This document shows, piece by piece, positions 47,496-58,467 of a DNA stretch of 64,000 nucleotides. The notes under the pieces are model-generated. The model was not told the origin of the DNA, made no database searches, and saw only the letters and a program-made list of their open reading frames with translations. Source of the stretch: Lepiota brunneoincarnata (taxonomy: Eukaryota > Basidiomycota > Agaricomycetes > Agaricales > Agaricaceae). Every line of letters starts with the position of its first letter. Position 1 is the stretch's first letter. The position numbers and the translations under genes were made by a program. The stretch lies in assembly GCA_023014365.1 (NCBI GenBank), contig JAEBUN010000003.1, forward strand, positions 1,736,001-1,800,000, given 5' to 3'.

Positions 47496-48691
47496 TTATC
47501 GGTGGATGGTAACCGTATGACCCAAACTTGTACTCCGGACCATGTTTAATCCACCTATGCTACCAGGGACGCCACTACCACTACCCCCTGTCAGAGCGCC
47601 AAACAAAAGGTCTCGGCACACTCGAGCTCTCTCCCGACGCTGGACAAACCAACTGCCGGCATCGTAAGGTACGGCAAGAGGTGCAGCAATGACGCCACGA
47701 TCCTTTGCGGTGCGTATGACCTTGGTGAGATCGTCTATCTCAGCTTCCGAGTCCAGTTCATCCAAATCGTCGGAGACGTCTCCACCAAGTTCTTCGGCTA
47801 GACGCACGGCCGCCGCTGCCGCAGCAGCCTTCTTGCCAAACTTTTTAGGAATGCCGGTTGTGCTCTTTTTCTGTGATGATGTAGCGGTGACATCGAGCCC
47901 TCGAGCCGCCGCAGCCTCGGCCTCCAGCCTCTTCTTCTCGAGTTTCTCTCGTTCCCGCTTCTCTTTCTTTTCAGCCTTGGTTTCACGCTTGACGGGCTCG
48001 ACAAAGTTCGGGTTGTTGGCACGATTCCACTCGAGTAGGAGCTCGTCATAGCCACGAGAACGTCCCTGCACGGCACGCTTGGCACCCATAGAGTGAGATT
48101 TGCAAGTCAAGGACCGTGAGCATGGTAGATTCTTGTCGTTAATCACGCCACATTGTTTATCAAAGTCCACGGGCCCCTTGACCCGACCTTTGGCAACCTT
48201 GGGCGGTGGTTTAGCCTTCTTTTTGAGAGGCTGTGAGGGGTCCTCAGGGGTCGGAGATGCTTTGCGTTTCTTGAGGTTCTTTTTTTCTGGGATTCGTTTT
48301 ATTCGAAAGTGTGTATGAGATGTGATAGTTGCAGCCCACCATCAGCCTCACTCTTCATTTTGCTGGTTTTCAGATTCAGGGCTCGAATTTTGGCGCAGAC
48401 ACCTACCAATTCAAAGCTGGGTATCAATGGTGCTCAGAATTTTGTTGCAGACTCACTGGCATGCTCTACCATGAAGCTTCGAAGGATTGGTTTGCTGCAT
48501 TCCTTGCATCTGACTACGCCGATGTCAGAAGTAGAAGTGAGGGGTCGGGCGCCATAAAGCTTCATGTCTTTTGCAGAAAGCCATGATGCAGGCGGAGATG
48601 GTAGGGAAGAGGGGTCCTGTGGAGAAGGGGAGCGCAAGTTCCAGGAAAAAGGCGAGGGAGGATTGCTCTCTGGCTTGAGCTTGAGTGTCAT
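47496..48691 (-). CDS. SGF73: SAGA subunit Sgf73 / ataxin-7 homologue (SCA7 domain)
   Basis: This subunit links the deubiquitinase module to the SAGA coactivator. Exon 1 begins at Met 48691 ([17 protein letters not shown]) and ends with the zinc knuckle [21 protein letters not shown] 43-nt-class intron (splice within HAS, consensus GTGAGT ... CCCAG) leads to [14 protein letters not shown] and then a basic exon, [15 protein letters not shown]. The SCA7 domain is [45 protein letters not shown] (48175-48040); the Cys/His pattern is complete. An unusually alanine-rich, lysine-rich linker and an acidic block ([15 protein letters not shown]) follow, to a stop at 47496. Introns upstream of 48200 were placed by frame and may shift by a few bases. 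Confidence 0.92.
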
Positions 48692-48843
48692 GGAGGAGGG
48701 TGGAACGGCAACTGGGCCAGCTCACCTCGGTTCGCTCGTTGTTTCCACGTGACTGCTGGCGCCGGTTTCCATACCTTCCCCTTTTGTTTCTAGGTCAGAT
48801 CCCCGCCGCGACGTCTGTTATTCAGTCTACACCCGCAACCATA

Positions 48844-49270
48844 ATGCCTCGTACAGCTCAGGTGCGACAAAAGCTTGTTAAATTCATCTTTATGATCCGT
48901 CTCCACCTGTGTGTTGGAGTGAAAATACTCTAACACCTACTAACGCCCCATTTGATCTCGGCAGTATCATAATCAAAGTAGTGCATCTGCCCAAGGTTGC
49001 TTTGCTTCAAAGTCCCGAAGGATTTATGTGCTTCTCTATCGCCTATCTTCCCAGAATCCCCAGCGGTTCCCAGCTGTGTATTTCAATGGACGGAACCCAC
49101 GATCATCCTCGCCAAATTACTATGTACCAGTGATGGATTTGTGTCAACTGGAATCCGGGGGTACCGAAAGGAGCCAAGGTGGTGTGGGTCCTAGAATATC
49201 AGCGCCACCCGTCAAGTTTGGAGATTTACCACGGCGGCCTTCTGGCTCCTTCTTCACTTCTTTCGTCTAG
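48844..49270 (+). CDS. Small basic protein with a 6-codon first exon
   Basis: ATG 48844 starts an 18-nt exon (MPRTAQ), followed by a 103-nt intron 48862-48964 (GTGCGA ... GGCAG) and exon 2 48965-49270, total 107 residues. Exon 2 keeps frame: YHNQSSASAQGCFASKSRRI, then LYRLSSQNPQRFPAVYFNGRNPR and PVMDLCQLESGG. It ends at a stop near 49270. No domain was recognised. The reason to accept the gene is the clean frame across a consensus intron and its position divergent from SGF73 (152 bp). Confidence 0.5.
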
Positions 49271-49472
49271 CCACTTTCTGTCAGCTTGCTGATGCACTAC
49301 CTGCAATCCTAGACCTTTTCGCTGCCATCCCCGCTCTCCCCGGCACCTCTACCTTCACACACACACACCAATCCGAGTAGGATTCTTTGTCTGTTCTCGT
49401 TCCCATCGCACGCCATCCCCCCGTTCCGCGTCCCTCCTAAGGGTTCCTCCCAGCACGAGTAACAGCAGCACC

Positions 49473-51441
49473 ATGGATACCGGTAACACCTTACACGAGC
49501 GTATGAGGAGTTTAGGTCCCAGACGCAAGGAGCCTAAGTTGCCCGTAGAATTCATTATAGTTGGTGGAGGTGTGTATTGCGCGCTGTTCAACTCCGGGAC
49601 TCAATACTTACGTGCGTCACCAGGAATCGGCGGTCTTGCTTGCGCTTACACTCTGGCTCGAAGTGGGCATACTGTGAGGGTCCTTGAAAAATGCAATGGC
49701 CTCCATCAAGTATGTGCTCGATTATAATGCTTGTCCCTGCCTCTCATAACATAACCCTCAAAGCGCTCAGGCGGCATCCTGGTTCCTCCAAATTTAACGA
49801 AAATTCTGTTAGAGTGGGGCTTGTATGAGGAGCTCGCGATGGCCCCGAGATGTCGCAAGAGCCAGTTCTATTCTTGTGAGTTAAAAAACTCCTAACAAGT
49901 CGCCTCGGACCTGTTTGATTTTTGTGTGTGATAGTTCAAACGGGGAAGCTCACTGGACTCCTTGAATGGCAAGAGGATATCATCCATGAAGCAGGAGCGG
50001 ATTTCCTATTGATGCATGTGCGCATACATGTCATGTCCCACGGACTTACTGTCCAACCCTTGCCCTTGACATCTAGTATGACGACCTACATCAAGCACTG
50101 TACAAAATGGCTGTTTCCGCCGGTGCGCGTGTTACGTTCAACGCTCCAATACGAGAAGTTTACTTCAACCAACACAAACGTCAACCCATTGTCATTCTCG
50201 AGGACGGTGCTGAGCTAGTAGCTGATGTCGTGGTTGGTGCCGATGGGCATCGCAGTGTGGTTCGCAGTGTTGTTGCACCAGAAGCCCATGCCGGCATTGA
50301 TACCCAACACAGCTTCTACACGTATGTCAAAGCGAATCCGATATACTAGGATGGGCTGATGGTAGCTTAACATAGCATCACTGTCCCGACATCCGAGATG
50401 CAGGACGACCCAGAATTACGGAAATTGGCCGAGCTTTCTGAGGTTTAGAGGCATTTTATTTGTGCCATTCCTCGTTGGCTGACTGTTATGCCAGTGGCCG
50501 ATCTGGATGGGTGATTCTTGCAGTGCTCTCGGTAGGTACATGGTTGTTTCGTGCTATGTTTTTGAGTGCTGATTGTGCATAGGCTACCCTATTGTATGTT
50601 CCGCCAGTCTTCAATGGTGCAAGAGTCTCATTCTTCTTGGTTAGCGAGATGGAAAGGAATACAACCTTCACGTGTACTGGCCAGATGACAAGCTCCGACA
50701 ATCAATACCTGCGAAAGAGGGATGGGATGTCATAGTGCCGACGTCTATCATCGATCTCGACGACTTTGACCCTAGGTTGGCAAAAGCTTTGGTATAAAAA
50801 TGACGCAAGACTCACGTTCGAGTAGGGTACGGAAGCTGTTTTACCTTGCGCCTGACGCACTCCGGACAAAATTCATCCAACGAAATATTGTAGAGGACTG
50901 GGTGGATGAGTCAGGCCGGATCGTCCTCGTTGGGGAAGCAGCCCATCCACTGATGGTGAGTTATTTCGGTTGAACCACACTGTAACCACTCTCACGGATA
51001 GTGCAGCCATGTACCATGCATGGCCCCAGTCTCGCGGTGGAAGATGCCGCTGTGCTGGGAACTCTGATGTCCCGTTTGAGTACCAAAGAACAGATCCCAC
51101 AGCTGCTCGATGCCTTTCAGGACATCCGTCAAGATAGGTGTATCCGGGTACACAGTTCTGAGCTCCGGAACGCAGAATTAGTTACGCTGCCGCCTGGAAA
51201 GGAGTGTGATATGCGAAATGCTGGCATGAGCTTATCACTTCAGGCAAGCAATACCAAATGGGATGATACGAAGCTACAAGAACAATGGGACGAGATTGGT
51301 GGGGTGTTTGGATATAACGCACGTGAGGCCGCCGAAGACTGGTGGGTGAAGTGGGGAGCCCTTGGGACAGCTGAGCGTTCCATTCGCGAGCCTCTAAACC
51401 TCATTTTTGAGGTCGTAGAGGTTGCTGTCAGCGAAGTATGA
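49473..51441 (+). CDS. FAD-dependent monooxygenase (salicylate hydroxylase-like)
   Basis: A group A aromatic-type hydroxylase using FAD and NAD(P)H; the substrate is unknown. Exon 1 ends inside the Rossmann motif FIIVGGG, which is completed after an intron as IGGLACAYTLARSGHTVRVLE. Later exons carry RSGGILVPPNLTKILLEWGLYEE, the DG motif VVVGADGHRSVVR (50225-50265) and, near 50925, the FAD-phosphate motif IVLVGEAAHPLMPCTMHGPSLAVEDAAVLG. The C-terminal exon reads to a stop at 51439-51441. Six or more introns are needed; those between 50340 and 50800 were only partly resolved. There is no signal peptide. Neighbours do not form a biosynthetic cluster. Confidence 0.87.
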
Positions 51442-51545
51442 TCATAATTTTCCAACGTGTTTTGTCATGGTATTCCTCATATACCCCGCACTCAATGCCT
51501 ATGGTTGCAAGCAATACGTCACGAAATTCAGCACCACGGCTATAT

Positions 51546-52227
51546 TCACATATAGTACTCTGGCTTCCGTGAATTGATACCATACTCAGCAAGGGCAGCA
51601 CTGAGATCTTCCATCGTTAGAGTAGTACGTGTCTTGTCCTTGTGAATTGGTAAGTGAGAGCGAGCGTCAAAAGGGAATGAAAGCTGAGGCACCTTGACAT
51701 ATCCTGCGGCTGTCAGCGGTTGGTTTACGCGAGCTCGACCTCCCGCAGCGTTTGTTCTAATGCGGGCGTGTTGGTAAGCGTCCGCTGCGATGTCGGACAC
51801 AAACTTTTGGGCAGCTAGGGACAATAGACGCTTTCTGAGGATGGGTGTCAGGCTTGGTAAAGACGAGAGAGATGAAGGGTGTGTACAGTCTCAGATCCTC
51901 ACACTCAAACCCAACACGCTGCAAGTAATAATCCGTGACCTCATTTGGGATCTGAGATCCTTGAGGGATCAGACAAATTCAGCAAAGATAGTAGGTGAGC
52001 ACCTGGCTTACGAGGGGTTCGTAATCGTCAAGCATGAGCATGAACTCTGCTAGTGTGCGGTCTTTGCGTGCCTCCTCAGCAGCTTGGCGTGTCTGTGGCT
52101 GGGTGGAGGTGCTGGCCTGGGATGCCTGCTGAGTAGGGCCGGGGGTGCTTGCGGCTACAGAGGGCTCCCCAGTTGTCGATTGCACATGCCCAGAAGTAAA
52201 CCCTTGGCTCGGCTGTGTGGTTGACAT
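51546..52227 (-). CDS. TAF10: TFIID/SAGA subunit Taf10
   Basis: A histone-fold subunit shared by TFIID and SAGA. Met 52227 starts a Ser/Thr/Gln-rich leader (GPTQQASQASTSTQPQ) of about 45 residues, followed by DRTLAEFMLMLDDYEPL, then [48 protein letters not shown], the diagnostic histone fold, split by short introns near 51860-52010. The C-terminus reads TRTTLTMEDLSAALAEYGINSRKPEYYM. An insert (LSFPFDARSHLPIHK) between the fold and the C-terminal motif lies next to a possible intron, so its inclusion is uncertain. Length of about 180-200 residues is normal. Confidence 0.93.
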
Positions 52228-53062
52228 GTGGGTGTCCGTCGTCTACGACGTCGAACGAGTGAGACGGGTCGGAGTTTCGGAGTTTGTCTGAGTTGGAAAA
52301 TGATTACAAAATGTGATACCCGCGAAAATTTTTTGAACTGTCGCTAACACTGTCAACCATCAACTGGCCTCTCCCAGCCGCAAAGAAATGAATGGTGAGC
52401 TGACTGTTTATCCATTTCTTTCCTATGATGTTTGAGGCATTTGGCTTTACGCGGGTGTGAGCCTGCTGTGCAGAAAATCAACTCAGCTACCTTCGGAGGA
52501 GCTGCTTTGGTAGTGAATCCGCTTTATCTGATTCCTGGTCTTTTTCCGGGTGACGGTGAATTATGTGCTAATGGATTTGACAGGTGTCTTGTGTCGAGAA
52601 GGAGCGAGATTTACGTAGATATATATATGCCTCTGTATGTATGAAATTGAGTCGGTTCAGGATCAGAGTTGCCTACTTGGGTAGTTGTCTTGATCGTCAT
52701 CACAAACCGTGGTCCGCCATTCGTAGAATATCTCCAAAAAATGCACGCATGGTTCACAGGTGGGTTCGTCTGTGCCGTTTCAGCGGCCGGGCTTTAGCAG
52801 TTAGCAGAGGGAAGAGCTGCGGGTGCAGAAGGGTGGCCAGCGGCGGTGGCGAACAGGGGAGGGCACCGGACAGTGGGGAGGCCAGGGTAAGAAGGAACCA
52901 GGAAATCAAGAGCCAGGGCGTCGTTCCAAGCTCGGACCTGTCACAGGGGTGGAAACCAAAACAAACCGAGTGGCATATATCCCCTCACAGCCTTTCCCCA
53001 TATCAGCACCTATCTATCACTTACTCTCTCTCTCCCTTGTCTCATACCCATTAACGACTGAC
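52228..53062. other. Intergenic between TAF10 and the Zn2Cys6 gene
   Basis: An 835-bp region holding both promoters. It has only short frames that disagree with each other, and no recognisable domain. GT-AG-like steps around 52380-52640 could belong to a small RNA or an unnoticed short gene, but nothing can be supported. Confidence 0.4.
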
Positions 53063-56000
53063 ATGGTCGTCGCAGAGAAATCTGACCAACATCCTCCCCG
53101 CAAAATTGGTCTTTCCTGTGCTGAGTGTCGCAGGTCAGTGTTCTCGCCCTCTTTTTTATCGCTCTTCACCCACCCTCCACCTAGATCCAAGCTCAAATGC
53201 GACCGGTGCGCGCGTCCCGCATTTCCTGCTAGCTTCCATACCCACCTCTCGTCTACCCCGCAGGGTGTTTCCTTGCCAGTCATGCGTGCGGTAGGCTGTC
53301 CCTCAAAATAGACTCTCGCTCTAACTGATTTGATTCCACTAGCCGAGGATGTGCCTCTATTTGCCCTGATGGTCTCTAATTCGCAGCCTTCTTTCACTAT
53401 CTACATGCTCATACCCATTTTCAGGCATTCTCCCAGCGACAAAGGGTAACAAGTGAGTCAACCATTCTTGGTCGAGGACTTGAACATTGACGAGCTCTCC
53501 GCCAGAGTGCTAATGGCACATGCCCAAGAGTTATCAAAGCAAGTCAAGCAGTTGACCTTGAGAGTCAGGGAACTGGAGGAGCTACTGGAAATGCGCGCGC
53601 CGCACCTGCTCAAACTTAAAGTGGAGAAACAGGAACCAGCAGAGTCATTGATGGAATCCATTCAGACAGAAACCTACCTGGAGCAGCTGGATCAACTCCA
53701 GGAGCCTGCTTCGCCTGCTACAATTGACCAGGACTCGGAGGAAGACGAGCCAGAGTTCAAGGGTTTGGCTGAAGCGTTGGGTTCCCTTGCCATTGGTCAG
53801 GATGGACAAATGCGGTATCGTGGGGTGACCGCAGGTGCGGAGGTATGTGTTTTGAGAGTTTCTTACCCTGGGGCCAGTAGATTCTGATTTGCTCTAATAG
53901 TATCTGCAAGATTTACTTCCGGTGAGTCCACGCCCAAACCTCATTTGTCGTGGTACTTGATACGCCGCTCTAGTCCACGTATGATGGAAGCAAGTATCAC
54001 TTGAAGGACCTTGGCTTCCCCCAAGAAATCATGGAACTCGCTATTGCCTTCCCATTTGGCCTCAAAGAAGCCTCACATAAGAAGTCTCACTTCCTTCCCT
54101 TTATTCCGCACAAGGAACGTACTCTACAACTCTTTGACATCTATTACGAGTATTGCTCGTGGATGTAGGTTTATTCTTTAACCCCCACACACATCTGCCT
54201 TGACCCACCTCATTCAGGTATAATCCCATTGTCCGCGAGGTTTTTATCACGACTTTCATGGATCCCATTTATGGCACGACAGGCATCCCGAGTGTCAACA
54301 CCATCCATTCCCATAAACTCTCCGTATTCTTCGTCTTACTCGCTAATGGCGCCCTGTACGATGAAGCTTCTGGAGAACGCACTCACTGGTGGGCAGCTCG
54401 CTACCACCAGCTCGCTCGGGCCGCTTTATCGTTAGATTCTATGCTCACAGACGCCACTGTAGCCACTTGCGAGGCTCTTTTCATGATGATTCGATTTATC
54501 TACAATTCAGATCGGTCCACCAATGAAGAACGTTGGTTGATAACTGGTTTGGCAGCAAGGGTTGCACAGATGGTCAGTGTCTCGGCATTTCAAGCATGAA
54601 AGCATATTCCTGATTCCCCCTAGATTGGGTTGCGTGAGTACCAAGTGAATGGCAGTAACACCAGAGACGGTTGCTAAACTTTCTGTAGAACGTGACAGCG
54701 GTGGTTGGAGCTTACCGGACGACGAGGTTCAGAGGCGGCGTAGCGTGAGTCTGTTCGGGATCCGTAGATAAGATTCTCGTGTAGCTGACTCGAAACACCA
54801 GATTTTTTGGGATATCTGGACTTGGGATACATACACCGTGAGCCCCAGAGCCGTGTGATGAACTCCTTGGCAATGAACTTGACGAACAGGCCATCGTGAA
54901 CGGGAGACCGGGCTGTTTGGGCATTAAGCATACAGATTGTAAGCTTCCGAACGACTTTTTCGCGGTGAAGAATTCCCAAGGCAAGATAGAACCGGGCTGT
55001 GAGTGACCTCTTCCAGCACCAGGGCTGGGCGGAGCTGAATCCACTGTGTTCGCAGACCAAAACTGGAGGACAGAGTATTGTATAACTTGCCTGACGGCAT
55101 CGGCCGAACATGTCTTTGCAATTAAGACACCTCCTTATTCCCAACTGCTGCAACTGGACAAGATGTTACGAAGCATCATTCCACCCGAACACCTCTGGGC
55201 GCCCGCTAATCCAGAAAGTCCGTACGGTTGGCCAGACAACGCCACATTGGCGTGCGAACAAGCCTGCGCACGGTTCTTGAAGGAGTCTAGTTCGTGAATC
55301 AAGGATCACCACAAAAAAGGTTTTACTGATAGCTTTCTTTAGATATACTTTACATCCACCGCAGCTATTTCGCTCAAGCAATTCGCCAGAGCCCTGATAA
55401 CCCTTTTACGCACAAATATGCTCCATCGGTCTATGCAGTTATCACATCTGCAAGAACCATCTGCCAACATCTTCACGGACTATACGCAAAACATCGTAAG
55501 ATTGTGCGGCATGGGTGGTATTTCTGGACTAGCATGTATTCCTCTTGTGTGAGTTAGCTTCTTCTTGACAGCTCCATTTGAGAAGATCCGACAACAATCA
55601 CAGATCGTCCTGAGCGCATTGGTAGTGGAATGCCCTGGGTTTTCACTCGCTGCGGAATGTTACTTCGATCTCAAGCGAGCATTCTTACTCTACGAGGAAG
55701 GGTCCCGACCTTGTCGCTCAGAATCATCCCTGGTTTGTAAATTTAGTCGCTTCGATTATGGGATTTATAACCATGTTGCAGAGACACATTGAACAGCTCG
55801 TGGAGAGAGCAGGAAAATCGTTGGAGGCATACCGACAAGGCCGTGGGGAATTCTGTCGACCACTATCAGATCCGTCACAACCAGACGCACTCGATGTCCT
55901 TGGTGGTCGCAAAACCCTCATAGTACCAAAGTCAAATAGCAACTCTCCGACGAGTATCAACAACTCCAGTCCGGGTTCGGCTAAGAATCCACCCCTCGTC

Positions 56001-56618
56001 GCCCCTGTTCCCGTTCCTTCACAAGCTGGCGCCGCCGAGATGTTCTTGGAGTATTGCCAGAACAACACCGAATTTCAGCAGGCCAAGTACGAAGCAGCCG
56101 GTTACTTCTCTGCACAGATTCAACAGCCTCGGGCCGTGCTGCACACCCCACCACATGTCCAATCCCATCATCAATCCCAGTCCTTGTCGTATAATACGAC
56201 CCACACACCGTTCTTATCACCTTCCAGCGAGGCGTCACCCAGCTCTGCGATGACCCAGAACAACGTGCTGTCGCCGAGACTGAATGGGGGTTACCCCCGG
56301 GACTCCCAAGACCCGATGCATTCACCCCAGTATGAAGCGTCTCCCATTTTTGATGCAGGTGCGAGATCCACGATACAAGAATCGGGTTACCCCTGGCCCC
56401 ACCTGCCGACGTCGACCGCCGGTCAATATCAACCCCAATCACCAACCTATGATGGAAATGGCCTGGTGCTAGGTTATACAGGTTTGCAGGCGGCCGGATA
56501 TCAATCATACCAGCAGCAGCAGCAGCAGCGGCAACAACAGGAGCGATACGCAACCGGGGTTGAAATGTCCCAGAGCGACATTTGGAGTAATTTCACGCAG
56601 GACTTTCTCCGTTCCTGA
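53063..56618 (+). CDS. Zn2Cys6 transcription factor with fungal_trans-type middle domain and polyQ tail
   Basis: The zinc cluster is built from three exons: CAECRRSKLKC, then DRVFPCQSCVRRGCASIC; spacing is C-x2-C-x6-C-x5-C-x2-C-x8-C, normal for the class. The leader is MVVAEKSDQHPPRKIGLS from ATG 53063. A coiled coil follows (LSKQVKQLTLRVRELEELLEM), the usual dimerisation helix. A fungal_trans-like region runs from 53960 to 55750, with AEASKYHLKDL-like and HSHKLSVFFVLLANGALY, LRSIIPPEHLWAPANPES. The Cys6 spacing and linker suggest binding to paired CGG sites. The C-terminal 280 residues are low complexity, with a polyglutamine run at about 56510-56540. Stop 56616-56618. At least nine introns; joins between 54590 and 55570 are partial. 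The target genes cannot be read from context. Confidence 0.85.
56511..56528 (+). repeat. CAG microsatellite encoding polyGln
   Basis: Six exact CAG units, followed by CGG and interrupted CAA/CAG codons to 56538. It lies in frame near the C-terminus of the Zn2Cys6 factor and so may vary in length between strains. Confidence 0.8.
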
Positions 56619-56814
56619 TTTTGCCTGTTCATTCAACGTGTGGCCATTTTTGGCCGCCTTTGTGCGCGTTGAATGTGCTTGTCCGTCACTCATCTGGGTT
56701 CAGTAGAGTATTTCTGTATCACTACTAAATAACACCGTGTGTCCATGATTATATCCTTATGCTCCCGTTTTGTCGTATCGCCATGTAACTTTGCTCACGT
56801 ACACAAAGTCTAAT

Positions 56815-58407
56815 TCATGTAATATCCATTTTAATAAGATCTTCTTCGCCTTCGAGGACAGGCGGGGACCTGTCCGTTCTTTCCATATCTTCGAGGAGAG
56901 ACTCAACATCAGGTGAAATAACAAATTGCTTGTTGACTTCGCCTAGGACAGCGAACTGTTTGCTCCTTATGTCAAGGTAGGCCGCATGTTGGAGGAAAGA
57001 GGGCTGGCTTGCCGCATTGACCTACGCGGGCGGGCACAATAAATATCCTGAACCCCGAAGAAGAAAGAAAAACTCACATCAAGCAAAATCCCGTTCGTGA
57101 GACGAATTTTGACGGCTCCACTCTTGTAAACCTCAAGCTGGCCGATAACACCATCCACAGGTTCCTCTTGAACAGATTCAGGAGGTGCTGTTGAAGTGCG
57201 AGAGGAGTTGGGTGTGAGAGACGGTTTGGTATCCGGTGCGAACGATACTTTTTTCGCTGGAGGCTCGGACGGCAGCGGCGGCGCTGTGCCCAACTCCGTG
57301 CTTGACTCAGGCCTCGCGGGAAGTGTCGGGGTACTGTTATTTGTGAAATTCGGGAATGGATCCGGGAATTGAAAGAAGTATAAACGGTCTTCACGCAAGG
57401 CGTGACCCTAGGAGAGAACACAGTCAGATTCCAATGGAAAGACCGGACAAAAAAAAGAAAAAAAAGAGGTAATCATACTCCATCTAGGTTTCCTTGGACT
57501 GCAAAATCCTCAATGAGGTCTTCGAGCTCTTCTTCATTGTCGCTTTCGTTGAGGTTTAGTGCATTTGTCAGATCTGCGAGAAAGCGTCAGGAATAAATTT
57601 GGGTTCAGAAGAGTATATCTACACACCAACGGTGCTCGATTCCTCTTTTTCCACCTTCCCCGCCTGACGGTCCTCCCGTAAGCTTTCTGGCGCCATCCAA
57701 TCCATGTCTCTGATCCTACTCATATCGATGATCTCCACCCCTTCATCGGGGTCCGAGTATTCCTCTTCCTCTTCCTTGGCTTTTTCCTTCCCCTTTACAC
57801 CTGATGACTCCAATGTTCTAAGTGTCGGCGCAGCTGTCTGCGTAAGATTTTCACCCAGGGAAGCACTAACAGAGGAGAGTAGGGGCGTGGGCACGGCGGG
57901 TATAGAATCAGAGCGTCCCCCTGTTGACCGCCGGGCTTGACTACCTACAAGGGCAGGGCCCATAGCGAAGGGACCGCTTGCAGTCATCTCGGTGGGAGGA
58001 GCGGCTCCGCGACCTCGTCCACGCCCCCGTCCTAGCCCTGCGTCCATACCCCCTCGACCTCGGCCACGAGCTCTGGCCGGACCATTGGAGGATTCTGGGA
58101 GGGGAGCCGGTGCGAGTTCCTGGGGGAATGTTCAATGACGATTGGAGTACATGACAGAATAGAAACTGACGGCTTTTGGTTCTCTGGACAGTAGGTTGAG
58201 TTTAGGGGAGAATTGGAGAGGGACCTAGCCTAGAGGAGAGGTTACTTACTCCTTCTTGCGCCGGGCAGGGAGGACAGGGGTGAATTTTAGTTTTTGGGTG
58301 CCGTGGCGAGTGACATCGCTCTGTTTTTTTGCGAGACTGCCAATGGCTCTTGGGGTTGTTGAGCCCGAGGCAGAAGCTGCATGGGAGTCGCGGGTGGGGG
58401 CAGACAT
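56815..58407 (-). CDS. RPC53: RNA polymerase III subunit Rpc53/C4
   Basis: A nuclear Pol III subunit acting in initiation, termination and re-initiation. Start ATG 58407 (MSAPTRDSHAASASGS) leads to the conserved HGTQKLKFTPVLPARRKKE. The middle is Arg/Gly-rich (GRGRGRGRG) with acidic EEEEEYSDPDEGVEIIDMSRIRDMDWMAPESL. A further intron leads to LNLNESDNEEELEDLIEDF. The C-terminal domain reads HALREDRLYFFQFPDPFP, DGVIGQLEVYKSGAVKIRLTNGILLDV and, after an intron, AAYLDIRSKQFAVLGEVNKQFVISPDVESLL. Stop is TGA 56817-56815. The Pol III RPC4 family C-terminal region is complete. It is divergent from HPT1 with only 60 bp between the starts. Confidence 0.93.
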
Positions 58408-58467
58408 TGAAGGTGATGCCAAGTTTTGTCACATCACTGGATCCATCCACCCGCACCCAACAACACA
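58408..58467. promoter_or_regulatory. 60-bp bidirectional promoter, RPC53 and HPT1
   Basis: The interval between the two start codons must hold both 5' UTRs and any core elements unless transcripts start inside the opposite coding region. No TATA-like box is seen; the region is C/A-rich on the plus strand. Confidence 0.5.

Noticed and set aside
47689..48051. Plus-strand 120-residue frame over SGF73
   Set aside because: It is the antisense of the Ala/Lys-rich coding sequence; serine-run composition is a shadow of lysine/glutamate codons.
52432..53054. Frames between TAF10 and the Zn2Cys6 gene (for example 52584-53054)
   Set aside because: They overlap the expected promoter and 5' UTR, have biased composition and no domain or splice-consistent continuation.
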